From Nectonema munidae (lineage: Eukaryota > Nematomorpha > Nectonematoida > Nectonematidae), in contig JAUIRK010001039.1 in the NCBI GenBank assembly GCA_030549495.1, forward strand, positions 124,001-188,000: DNA of 64,000 nt. Reading direction: 5' to 3'. The position numbers and the translations under genes were made by a program. Every line of letters begins with the position of its first letter. Positions within the stretch are counted from its first letter, which is position 1. Shown piece by piece: positions 54,800 through 64,000 of the stretch. A model generated the notes under the pieces. It searched no databases and was not told the origin of the DNA. It worked only from the letters and a program-made list of their open reading frames with translations.

Positions 54800-54905
54800 A
54801 TCAGTTGCGTAGCCAGAACGAAGTACATGGGGGGGGGGGGGGGGGGCACAAGAGGGGCACAAAAAATAGTACCAAATTGGCTACATCTTTTGCTACCATA
54901 CTTCG
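54800..54905. repeat. Partial hAT-like end with G17 tract
   Basis: TTGCGTAGCCAG, then a run of 17 G and GGGGCAC, resembles one end of CAGxGGCGTAGCCAG-type elements. No partner end was found. Confidence 0.4.
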
Positions 54906-55194
54906 TGACATTTCCTAAAATTGATAGCTACATCTTTTGATACCATTTTCATGTCAGTTGAATGATCTTTTCATGTCTAAATCTGTCAATCAAAATCAAA
55001 AGTTAAACTTTTTCAGAAAAATTCTGACAGTATCTCTAGTTAAGCGTATAACCTTGGTTCTATATTATATACTCGTTTGAAAATTTATAAATATATACAG
55101 TTTTGAACACATAACACTTTATAGTTTAAATTTTTTCAAAATCATGGTTACTTTTTGGGAAATGTCAATCAAAATTTTGATTGATGAGAAATAT

Positions 55195-55712
55195 ATCTAA
55201 TAAAATATACCCTCAAATTTTACATGAAAGATAATTTTTATATCAAATCCATTTTTGGACTTATTTTTGGAATTTAGAAATTGAAAATACATATAAGTGT
55301 GTAACAAACTTGCGGTTTACTTCTAAAATCTGTCTCTGAAAACATTCATTCAAATTTTACATGGAATATACACATTATTATAACAAATCAACAATCGCAA
55401 TTTCATTTATAAATTCTTTTTGTATTTAGAATTTAAAAATGCGAATCAATGTAAAACAAATTTGCGGTTTATTTTTAAAATCTGTCTCCGAGAACATTAA
55501 TTAAAATTACACGCTTTTATAAAAAATCAACAATGCCTATTTCATTTATGGATTGTTTTTGCATTTAGAATTTGAAAATATTTATAAGTGTGAAACAAAG
55601 TTACGGTTTATTTCTAAAATCTGTCTTCGATAAGATTCATTAAAATTTTACAAGAAATATACATGTTTTCATATCAAATCAACAATGCCAATTTCATTTA
55701 TAGATTGAAAAC
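55195..55712. repeat. Degenerate tandem repeat, about 140-155-bp period
   Basis: About four imperfect units share AAATCTGTCTC, ATTTCATTTATRGATT, TTTTGCATTTAGAATTT and TTGCGGTTTATTTCTAAAA. The last partial unit ends against the possible coding exon at 55,713-55,878. Confidence 0.6.
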
Positions 55713-56252
55713 AATTGAATTCTGCGAGAATTTTCAGCAAAACCCTCATAAGGTCATCAAAATGAATGTTCCTTGTATAATTTCTCAAATATGATAAAAT
55801 TATAAGATTTCGCTTTCGTTCATGGAGCATTGATGATCTTTGTTCAGACAAAATGCGCTTTAAAAAAGAAACAAACAACTAAGATAAACTCACTAGCAGA
55901 TCGTCTCCCTTAATTCTTCTGCAAAGCAAAAGGAAACAATGGTCTTAAATGGGTACCAAAATGAATCAAATTTAGGTCAAAGTATCCCAAATGCAGTATC
56001 AAACAATAGATTTTTAAATGATGTATATGTATATATAAATTTATATATAAAATTTTTCGCATAAACTTCTTCAAACGTGTTTTCAAATGATTGCGATGAA
56101 GTGGCATTTTCACCTAGAGATGGTCTTTTGATTTGGTTATCTTTTTTTCCTAATAGACTAATTGTCTGACTTTCATTTTTTTTTGTAAACTTTAATTTTG
56201 ATTGACCCTTGGAAAATCCAGTTTTTTTAATACTTTTGTTATAACTAGGCAT
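55690..56252 (-). CDS. Possible two-exon host gene fragment, unidentified
   Basis: I do not recognise this gene. On the minus strand an ATG at 56252 opens 62 codons rich in Lys/Ser (MPSYNKSIKKTGFSKGQSKL, then SSQSFENTFEE) up to a GAA|GTTTAT donor (exon end 56067). A TTTATCTTAG acceptor at 55879 starts a phase-0 exon encoding LFVSFLKRILSEQRSSMLHE, RKRNLIILSYLRNYTRN and IHFDDLMRVLLKIL. That helical pattern loosely recalls harmonin-N-like domains of whirlin-type scaffolds; this is a weak guess. The 3' end of the second exon is unclear and runs into a tandem repeat near 55,710. Confidence 0.35.
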
Positions 56253-57071
56253 TTTTTCTTTATATAGGGTTGCGAACTCTATAAAATTTAAATAAACGTC
56301 TATATGTATATATATTTACTTTTTAACAATTTATTAATGCATAATTCAATTATCACAAAATCAAAAATTTAATATCATAATTTCAGATTTTATTTTTTGT
56401 TAAGGATAGCGCCCCTATCTTCGTCTACTCAAATATTATACTTTCCCGAAAAATGGCGTCCAAATTTGAAAATTTTGAATTTTCGATCAACCAAAAAACA
56501 TACAGAATAAGATATTTTCCGAGATTTTAGATACCAAATCGATAGTTTTTAATGCTCTTTTGAATGAGCCATCTCCAGATTTCACACGATTTGTACTTCT
56601 CGAGATATTTTAGGTCAAAATTTCAACATAGGAATTTCCTATATGCCCAAAATTTTGCCAGTAATGTATATTTGAAAAAAAAATTTTTTTGCGTATGCTA
56701 AATATTATACATATCAGCTTAGTTTTTTGCGCTAATTCCAAAAATGTCTTTGTTTTAAGTTTAAATGACAAAAACATAGTCACGTAAATATATAAATTTA
56801 CATTCCTGAATCACAATTTTTGACGATGCCATAACTCAAATATATATATTATATAACCCATAACTATTATATAAATACATTATTGAATTTTAAAAACGTC
56901 TAAATTTCAATTTTAAAAATAATATTTAAATAATTTAAAATTTAAAAAATGGGAAAATTCATATTTAATTTAGAATTATATTATTTAGAAAATTACTTGG
57001 AAAGTTGTGAAGGATTTGATACGTTGCTTCAAATATATTCAGATAAATTGTATATTTTCAAATATAGAACC
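56253..57071. other. Upstream of the possible minus-strand gene
   Basis: AT-rich, including long TATA runs. No promoter motif can be defended and no gene seen. Confidence 0.35.
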
Positions 57072-57712
57072 TCATTCAAGATAAATTGCAAAATTATCTA
57101 CATATATTAAAAATTGTGCGAAAAAATGTCTTACCCAATCTTTTGAAATATCTTTGATAAAAATCCTAGGTTTTAATGTTTTCTTGGGAACAATATCAAA
57201 ACTATTTTTAATAGCATTGATGATAGTATTTTGTTCCTTATTATTATCAACTTTAAAGGAAGCTGTTCCATCATTCTTTACTTTTATATCTAATACTTGT
57301 AGATTGTTTTCTTTGGGATTAATCTTAGAAACAATGTCTTTATTCAACTCGATAATTTTTGCTTTGTTAGGCTTTGACAATGTTAATTTTGATATTAATA
57401 GAATTAACTATATGATCAACACTTTCAGCCCGTCCCTCTCTTTTACTAATTATATTGGAATCAGTTTTGACACATTTATCTGGTTTTTCCAGTGCTTTAT
57501 AATTCGATAATAATAAAGACATTTTGTCTATGAAAACATCTTTCACATCTGATAAGATATCCTTAACAATACTCGCCTAACTTCCCCTATTTTGTTTAAA
57601 TAATGACCCTCTATATTTTTTAAGGCTGTAACCAAATCACTATTATAAACAGCATCATTTGGCTTAGCACGTTTAGCAGTTGGACAATCTTCAAGCTCCA
57701 TCTACGATACAA
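57072..57712 (-). pseudogene. Retroelement ORF1-like fragment
   Basis: The minus strand starts MELEDCPTAKRAKPNDAVYN and, after frame changes, reads KAKIIELNKDIVSKINPKEN and KKTLKPRIFIKDISKDW. The last block resembles the nucleic-acid-binding part of LINE ORF1 proteins. No zinc knuckle is seen. Family uncertain. Confidence 0.4.
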
Positions 57713-60700
57713 ATAAAATTAAAGCAAAGGTAGCTTACTAACACAATGAAAGAAAAAAATATAACAAAATGAAAAGGGAATGTAAAAAAATAAAATGAAT
57801 TAATAACAATTAAAAGGTTAATTAAAGGTCAGGAAACGCAATCAATTCAGAAATTTTTTTTTAATTTTTTGTTGTATATAAGTGTTAAAAAAATTAGGAA
57901 AATATATCGAAAAAATATAATGGAAAACATCTCATCAAAAATGTCTAGTTTAAAAAATCGAAAACATACTTGCCAAAGAAATTATAATGGTAAAATTATT
58001 ACGCTAATTCTAACCCTAAGCATGAAATTCAAGTATAAAAAGTAAAAATTTTATTTTAAAGGTACATGGAGAGGGGGGGGGGGGCACACCAAGGTACATG
58101 AGGGGGCACGGCCCCTCAGGCCCCAGCTTAGCTACGCCTCTGTCTGGGATGGACAAGAATGGAGAAGGAAAATCAAAAACATCGACCCCATAGAAAATGG
58201 GAAAAGATGGAGAAAAGGAAGAAGAATAACTCTCCATACAAAAGCTCTATTGCAGAGAGATTTTGTGTAGTAGTTTATGTTTTTTTATCAAATCAACCTT
58301 CAAAAGAAGTGTATATCTTCTATGCGTGAAAAAACGGCTGAAATAAGAACACTAGAAGAATTTATTGCCAATTTCCGTAATTCTTGGCCTAAAAAACTGA
58401 AGAAATTGAGTCAATAAATTTCCACTGAATCATAGTGCTCTGAAAGGTGCTGATATAATTCTTTGTTTTCCCAATCTAGGAAGTTTCAAGTATAGTTTTA
58501 ATGGGGATAAGTTTTAAAGTTTTACCCAAAATATTTATGCTGCTTCACATTATACACGCTTTGAAACAAAATTTTGACGTATCCTCCTTTTCTTTTTTCA
58601 TTTTCTTTTTTCTTTAAAAAAACTTAACATTTTTTGAGAAAAGTGTTCACATAATATCATTTTTTTTCTTCGATTTAAATCAAAATTTTGTTTTCATTAA
58701 GACGCCTTACTTGTAAATTATTTCCAAAACATCCTACAAGTTTGTATAAAAATTTGGGAAACGTAAAATAGAATTAAATTTTAAAAGTCCACCAAGTGTC
58801 ACTCAAAGAGGGGTTAGTGTTGTGTTTAGCGTTAATTCATACCAAAACCAACTAGCTCCATTTGGATAATAATAATAATTAGCTTTCTGAAGTAGTTCAT
58901 CAGGATAACTTTACCTAACAAAGTTGATTCGAAATTCGTGTACAAAAAAATAGTGTCTACGTGAATAGCGATCTAGATATAAATTGATAAACAAACGAAT
59001 CAACTAAAGAAAATGCTGATGCACTAAATGACAAGAAAAATCACCAACAAATCGATAACTTTGGAATTAACTCCCTGGCTAAATAACTGACATTAACAAA
59101 TTTTCCAAGAGCGCATGTGATGAGCTACTTGGTATCGTCAAACTTGAACAATGAAGTTAATTTTGAAACTAGTTCGCTCCTCTTCGTCCCAAAGTGGGCA
59201 GTAATGTTCAAAAATTTCAAAAATCATCCCTGTCAAAAGATACAACACCAAAATTATTGGCATTCACTATGTTCATTTTGTTATCTCAAGTCTATCTCCA
59301 TACAGACATAGTGATGATGGAGGGTGTGTAGACAAAAAAATTTGCTCAGATTCTCATATTATCATCGCGTGATGAGAAATATATGCGTTTCGGAATGAAC
59401 ATTTTGAATTTACTTTCTGCAATGCAAACAAAGTTTACCTTTAACTTCCAAATTATTGTCACAAGATAAGTCATCTCGCTTGTGAGAAGCGCAGGGATAA
59501 CGTGACGCGTGTCTGAGCAAACAAACTTTTGTAAAAACGCTCTCACATTCGCCCCCTCTCCATATTCTAAACGGTTGTGATTAAAACTCATAGCGCCTTC
59601 CCTCTGTTCAGACTAATAAACGAAACGTAATTTATTTAGCTCAGTATCTTTTAAAATATTCTCCTTTCACAACCTAAGTGATCATTAAAGGTAAGAGAAG
59701 CTCTATTTATTCGTATATGGCACGATCTTCCAAAAATTGTCCGTTTCACGATTATAATAATTGAATCGCGGGCGATTTGGAAACATTCAGGTTATTCTTT
59801 CACTTATTTTATACTACAAAAAGCTTATTTTTACGGTAGCAGATCTAAAAATGTGGTAACAAACAATTTATGACAGTTTTTTGCTTGCGGCATTATGCTA
59901 AAATTTAGATATAATGGATAAGGAGAAGTTTCCTTACCCATTTTCAAATAGGATAAATAAAACCCAAATCCCTATTGGCAAAATCGCCTTTTTCTCGCTT
60001 CTTTCTCACTAACTCCATTAAATCAATAACTTTTCACCTCAGCTCAACTAACACATTTCGCCATAACACACATCGACATTTAATATTTCATATATCATGT
60101 TGTAGAATCTTGTTAAAGACCGCAAACGTCGAAATATTGATTAACCTCATTCTTCCCACTGTAAAGTCAAGTTTCCCAATAAAGATTTTTTTTCTTTATT
60201 TTTTGGGTATCTCTCCTATTTAAAATGAAGATGTTTGAAATGACATTTTTAAAAAAAATTTCCAATCCGGGCTTAACTGAAAGTTTTGTTTCCCAAGGTT
60301 TTGGATAATTTAGACGTGTGTTCCTGTTAAAGTGTCATTTTGAGAGTTCAAATATCAAATAAAATTGAAATAGGGAAAGACCGCGTTCCCTAAAATTATC
60401 GTTCTGAAAATTTTGGAAGACAGAATAGATATATTAAAAAACTTATAGACCAAATTAGAGATTTTCCATAGCGAATTCTTAATCGTACTTTGTTCATCAA
60501 TACTTGATTGGCTAGGTAGGTAACGTGTCAATAAACACAAATTCATAAAATCACCGTTCAAGGATGGAAAAGAAAAGTTCTAGAAATGCCATATGGGGTT
60601 TACATTGCGAAATGATACATAAAGTGTGGCATTTCTGAATACTAATGCTAGTACAGGGCTTTCATAGCACCTACAAGTAACAGGCTAGGAGGAAATAGGG

Positions 60701-61141
60701 GGACCGAGTCAAAACCAAGAGAAGAGGTTCAAAATAAGTGGGAAACTAAATATTTGATGTCAAACTGAATTTCAAATCTGTAAGATTTTCAGAAGAATTT
60801 TTAATCATGAAATCACTTCTAGACTTAGGAATTTTATGATTTCACAAGTGTTTCATGGATCCCAAGATTTCAGCGCTTGAGGAGGAGAAAGAGATATTGC
60901 AGTACATAAGGAAAAAGTTCTTCAAAAGTATTCCTTTTACAAATTCCGTATTTAAGATTTAATCAAGCCTTAAATTTTCATTTTCAATAATGCGAAAAAG
61001 CTAAAGACTTAAAACAATTTAATATCAATTCATCTCAGGTACTGCATTTCTACAACGAAGTACATTGTAAAAAATTTTCACAAGCCTTTTTTTCAATAAA
61101 ATAATTTTATAGATGTATAAAATTTTTTCATTTTATTTAGA
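57713..61141. other. Region before the PLD paralogue, no gene seen
   Basis: It holds a G13 tract with GCCCCTCAGGCCCC and AGCTTAGCTACGCCTCTG at 58,067-58,142, one end of a hAT-like element. A CATTAAAG|GTAAGAG donor-like site at about 59,690 could end an untranslated first exon of the paralogue. No other structure is clear. Confidence 0.4.
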
Positions 61142-61272
61142 ATTTGCTCTTCCTTCACTCTCTTGACCATCATGGTGTTTGTCTTGTTTTCTTTATCCCT
61201 ATTCTATCTCATTCCTCTATGCTCCTTGGATGCAAGCTATAATCTTTCTCAAACATGCGTTGATTCTTGTGG
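61142..61272 (+). CDS. PLD paralogue exon 1, membrane segment
   Basis: After a TTTATTTAG acceptor it reads CSSFTLLTIMVFVLFSLSLF then YLIPLC and CVDSC. Donor GG|GTAAGT in the same phase as the first gene. About 60 bases that encode the cytosolic tail in the first gene are missing, so a separate upstream coding exon or the 61172 ATG must supply the start. Confidence 0.7.
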
Positions 61273-63546
61273 GTAAGTTTTATGATGCGAATTATCCTAT
61301 TTCTTTTTCTCATATAATATTTCCTTTTTGTCAACACATGTTTCCTGCCTTTTTTTTTGTTTTTTTATTTTATATTGAAATAAGTTTTAATAAAAAAGAT
61401 TTCTTTTGAGAGGTGAACTTATTTACAAAAGTTAATCTTATATATCGAACATTCAATGCATCAATGGCGGATCCATGGGGGGGGGGGCTCATGGGTCTAG
61501 GCCCTCCTATGAAAAATGGCTTCGAAAATTACCCTTACTAATTTTGTTTTTTCCTAAAACAATACTTGTTGGTAGTTGATTACGTTTATATCAACGATAT
61601 GACAAGTCGAATTCTAAAAGACATACTATAGCTGTCGTATTCTCTGAAGACTTTTAGCAAAATTGCAAAAAAATTAAATAGATTTCGCCCCACCCCCCCC
61701 TATAAGAAATTTCTGGATCCGCCACTGCAATGCATGTATGCATGAAACTAACACCGAAAACAAAAAGTGGTTGCAGTATCTACCTTAAATGGTTTCTGTA
61801 ACAATGCATAACTTTACTATTCTTGGTAATTAAAATACTATAGAATCATGGTAAATGTACTATTTTTACTAATAGATTCATTTCAAAGAGGCAAAACATC
61901 TGACCGAAAAATCATCTCAAAAAATAAAGTCTATATCATTAACATATTTTATTATCCATATATTGGTAGCACTGACATACCAGAAAAAATTACATCGATA
62001 GTAATATTACAATAAAAATGGTAGAACTTAATTTTATCACTTTGGTTTGACTTCCATAGTTTTGTCTTTTTATTTTAAGTGAAAACACTCCCTCCACACT
62101 ATTGGCTGCTTCCAAATATGGTGAAGAGCGCAGCCAATAGGAATAAAATTTAAAATTCTCACGCTAACATTTATTTTCTTCTCTATTCAATTCTGTTTAT
62201 CATTTCCGTAATTATTTTGGATATTTTTTCAATTTTAGAAAAAAATTTCAAAAAGTTAGATCCTTATTACAAAATAAGATTTTTAACTTTTTTCTTCCAA
62301 CTAATAATAATGCCCATATAAGAATTACCTTTTTTGCACCTTTATTCTTGATTTATAGAGAAACTAGCAAAAATTTCACATGACCAATATTTTATTGAAA
62401 TATTTTTATCTGATGTTTTATAGATAATAATCGATAGAAATGTATTCTATATATCTCCTATCCATCTCTATTACATATTAAAAAAGTTGCGGTCTTTTTT
62501 AAGACATCGGAAGGAGGGCAGGGATGCAAATTATTTTGTCTACAGCCAATCAAATTACGCGAAGTATAGCTGGTAATTATTATTATGTGTTTTGTTTGAG
62601 CATCACACACTCCCATCTACATAACTTAGAGTGTATAGCATTTTTATGAATGGGTTAGAATTTTTCCAACTTTCAAATAAAAATTTTTTTTCCTTTTAAT
62701 AAACTTTTTTATATAATATTTCTCATTCAAGCATACAAGTGCAATTTTTTAGGTTTGAGTATATATGAACAGTAAAATATATTTTTTTTTCTACAAAAAA
62801 TTCTTTCACCAAATGATCATTTGTAAGTTTTCATCCAGCAAATTGATCCATCATGTGTTTCATATTTTTTTGAAACAGAACTCCTACAACTTATTACTTT
62901 TTTTTTTAATTTTTTTTATATGAATGTATGTCTTTTATTTGCAAAATTTGCATAAAACATTTTTTCTTTTTGATCCTGGCTCATAATGAGATAAACAAAA
63001 TTTATTAAAGAAAGAAAGAATAGAACTATTTCAAATTATAAACGCCATGCTAAGCTCAAAACAAATGCTCTAAAGTAAGAGATGAGCAAAAATTCTCTCC
63101 TCGCCATAAAAAATTGGTTCCAAGCACACCGAGTCCTTGAATGCCATCATATTGGAATTGCTTTAATTTTATTCATTGAACTTTTGATTTATTTAAGAAT
63201 GACAATTGTTGAAACGATACCTGGTGAACTTTACAAATCTAAAGATTTCACAAAAGTAGGCATATCAACTTTCGATGCTTGGATGGATTTATTGAAATCA
63301 GCACATTCTTCCATTGAAATCCTTTCATTTTACTGGCTTCTTTTAGACGAAACTTTTCCAGAGAATAAATTGGTAACACACCACTTATTCTGATCAAAAA
63401 GATATGTATTTTCGTTGTTTTGTAGGGTAAACTCATTTTTGAAGAATTGATTTCTGCTGCCACTCAAAGAAATGTTAGAATTAAGATTGCGTACAACCAA
63501 GATTATCGAAAATACTCAGAAGATATTGCAAAGTTACGTGAAACAG
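61142..63546 (+). CDS. PLD3/PLD4-type paralogue, first three exons (gene continues past right edge)
   Basis: A second copy of the neighbouring phospholipase D gene, same strand, about 10 kb downstream. Exon 1 (61142-61272) shares the membrane segment and the CVDSC end with the first gene but lacks the cytosolic tail coding. Exon 2 (63198-63372) reads VETIPGELYKSKDF and SSIEILSFYWLLLDETF. Exon 3 (63426-63546) reads GKLIFEELISAATQRNVRIK and is again 121 bp. Junction phases equal those of the first gene. Exon 2 products share about 38 of 55 residues by eye. The HKD motifs would lie off the window. Start choice is open. The ATG at 61172 falls inside the membrane segment. Exon 2 can instead start at an in-frame ATG at 63082, which adds its own hydrophobic stretch. 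Confidence 0.85.
61462..61727. mobile_element. hAT-like non-autonomous element with perfect 8-bp duplication
   Basis: Ends CAATGGCGGATCC and, inverted, CAGTGGCGGATCC. CAATGCAT stands on both sides (61454-61461, 61728-61735). G-rich left part and C-rich right part. It lies in intron 1 of the PLD paralogue, 189 bp after exon 1. Confidence 0.85.
61736..63081. other. Intron 1 of the PLD paralogue, no gene seen
   Basis: AT-rich. Nothing recognised until the possible alternative start at 63082. Confidence 0.4.
63082..63372 (+). CDS. PLD paralogue exon 2, with possible alternative start
   Basis: From a TTATTTAAG acceptor at 63197 the exon encodes MTIVETIPGELYKSKDFTKV and on to NKL|GTAACA. Upstream of the acceptor the frame stays open to an ATG at 63082 and encodes MSKNSLLAIKNWFQAHRVLE and HIGIALILFIELLIYL, a plausible membrane anchor. 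This could be an alternative first exon. Confidence 0.75.
63426..63546 (+). CDS. PLD paralogue exon 3
   Basis: 121 bp between a TTTTGTAG acceptor and an ACAG|GTCAAC donor. It encodes GKLIFEELISAATQRNVRIK then IAYNQDYRKYSEDIAKLRET, colinear with exon 3 of the first gene. Confidence 0.85.
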
Positions 63547-63587
63547 GTCAACTAACATAATTTATAATATTATGTGTGTGTATGTAT

Positions 63588-63630
63588 CAGAGGTCTGGCA
63601 TGACCTCCGCGTAGACAACTTGCCAAACCC
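63588..63630. repeat. Second copy of the AGAGGTCTG repeat opening
   Basis: AGAGGTCTGGCATGACCTCC followed by GCGTAGACAACTT matches the start of the repeat at 1851. GGGAGACAACATTCC follows at about 63,680. It lies in intron 3 of the PLD paralogue. Confidence 0.5.
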
Positions 63631-64000
63631 TATTATAGTAGAGATCTTAAATTACATCCTGGGAGACAACATTCCAAAACTTATTACATATCTAAATGTA
63701 AAAATGGAATAAAAATTTCAGACAATATTTTACGCGCTTATTGAAAGCACCATTTCAACATTCTACACAAAAGTTCACAACTTTAAACTTTGAAATTGTG
63801 ACTTTATTTAATGGAAAAAAATAATTGGTTCTAATGTTTATATAACGTGAAGATTTAAGCAAATTTTTTTATTGAAAATGATATCATTGGAAGGCTCTAC
63901 TCTTTGTGTTGTGGACATAGGCTATCTTTTACCAAAAAATATGTTTTTATTCTTGCAATATTGGATTATTTGTTGGGTTAGTCAAAGTTTATTTAGTTCC

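Noticed and set aside
57154-57510. Plus-strand membrane protein gene
   Set aside because: Hydrophobic only because it is antisense to a Lys/Asn-rich minus-strand ORF1-like stretch.

Overview
This is an AT-rich animal nuclear window with long introns, GT-AG exon structure and many transposons. Protein similarities and element types fit an arthropod. A copepod such as a sea louse is my guess from base composition and transposon load, not something the window proves. Nothing looks bacterial.

Three host loci are well supported. (1) On the minus strand, from about 14.7 kb to the left edge, lie twelve exons of the N-terminal half of the DNA polymerase alpha catalytic subunit (POLA1). All recognised junctions keep phase. 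The polymerase core lies beyond the left edge. (2) On the plus strand, 28.4-51.4 kb holds a complete nine-exon PLD3/PLD4-type phospholipase D. It has a membrane anchor, two HKD motifs and a 464-residue predicted protein. (3) On the plus strand, from about 61.1 kb to the right edge, lie the first three exons of a tandem paralogue with the same exon lengths and phases. A possible fourth host gene on the minus strand at 55.7-56.3 kb has two exons and no sure identity.

The rest is mostly mobile DNA. The 15.4-23.1 kb stretch is a graveyard of LINE pieces, two elements with ACCC-rich inverted ends and a Tigger-like remnant. A Ty3/Gypsy LTR element with two 284-bp LTRs lies at 23.2-27.2 kb on the minus strand. 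The 13.6-kb first intron of the PLD gene holds a nested structure. The outer layer is a piggyBac element (32,708-40,656) flanked by CTAA. Inside it is a 23-bp minisatellite. That array is split by a 4.7-kb Ginger-type DNA transposon (33,775-38,508) flanked by GTAA.

The most interesting signal is a dispersed set of about 120-140-bp TTAA-flanked mini-elements (at least eight copies). One end of nearly every copy has the layout TTAA, then 16 nt, then a 16-bp palindrome. The piggyBac element has the same layout at its right end and the classic longer spacer at its left end. The palindromes differ between groups of copies, but the 5+6+5 symmetry and the spacing stay fixed. This looks like a series of switched binding sites for piggyBac-like transposases.

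Introns of the PLD gene also hold a mariner-like remnant, RTE-type LINE pieces, hAT-type mini-elements (two with perfect 8-bp duplications) and a foldback element.
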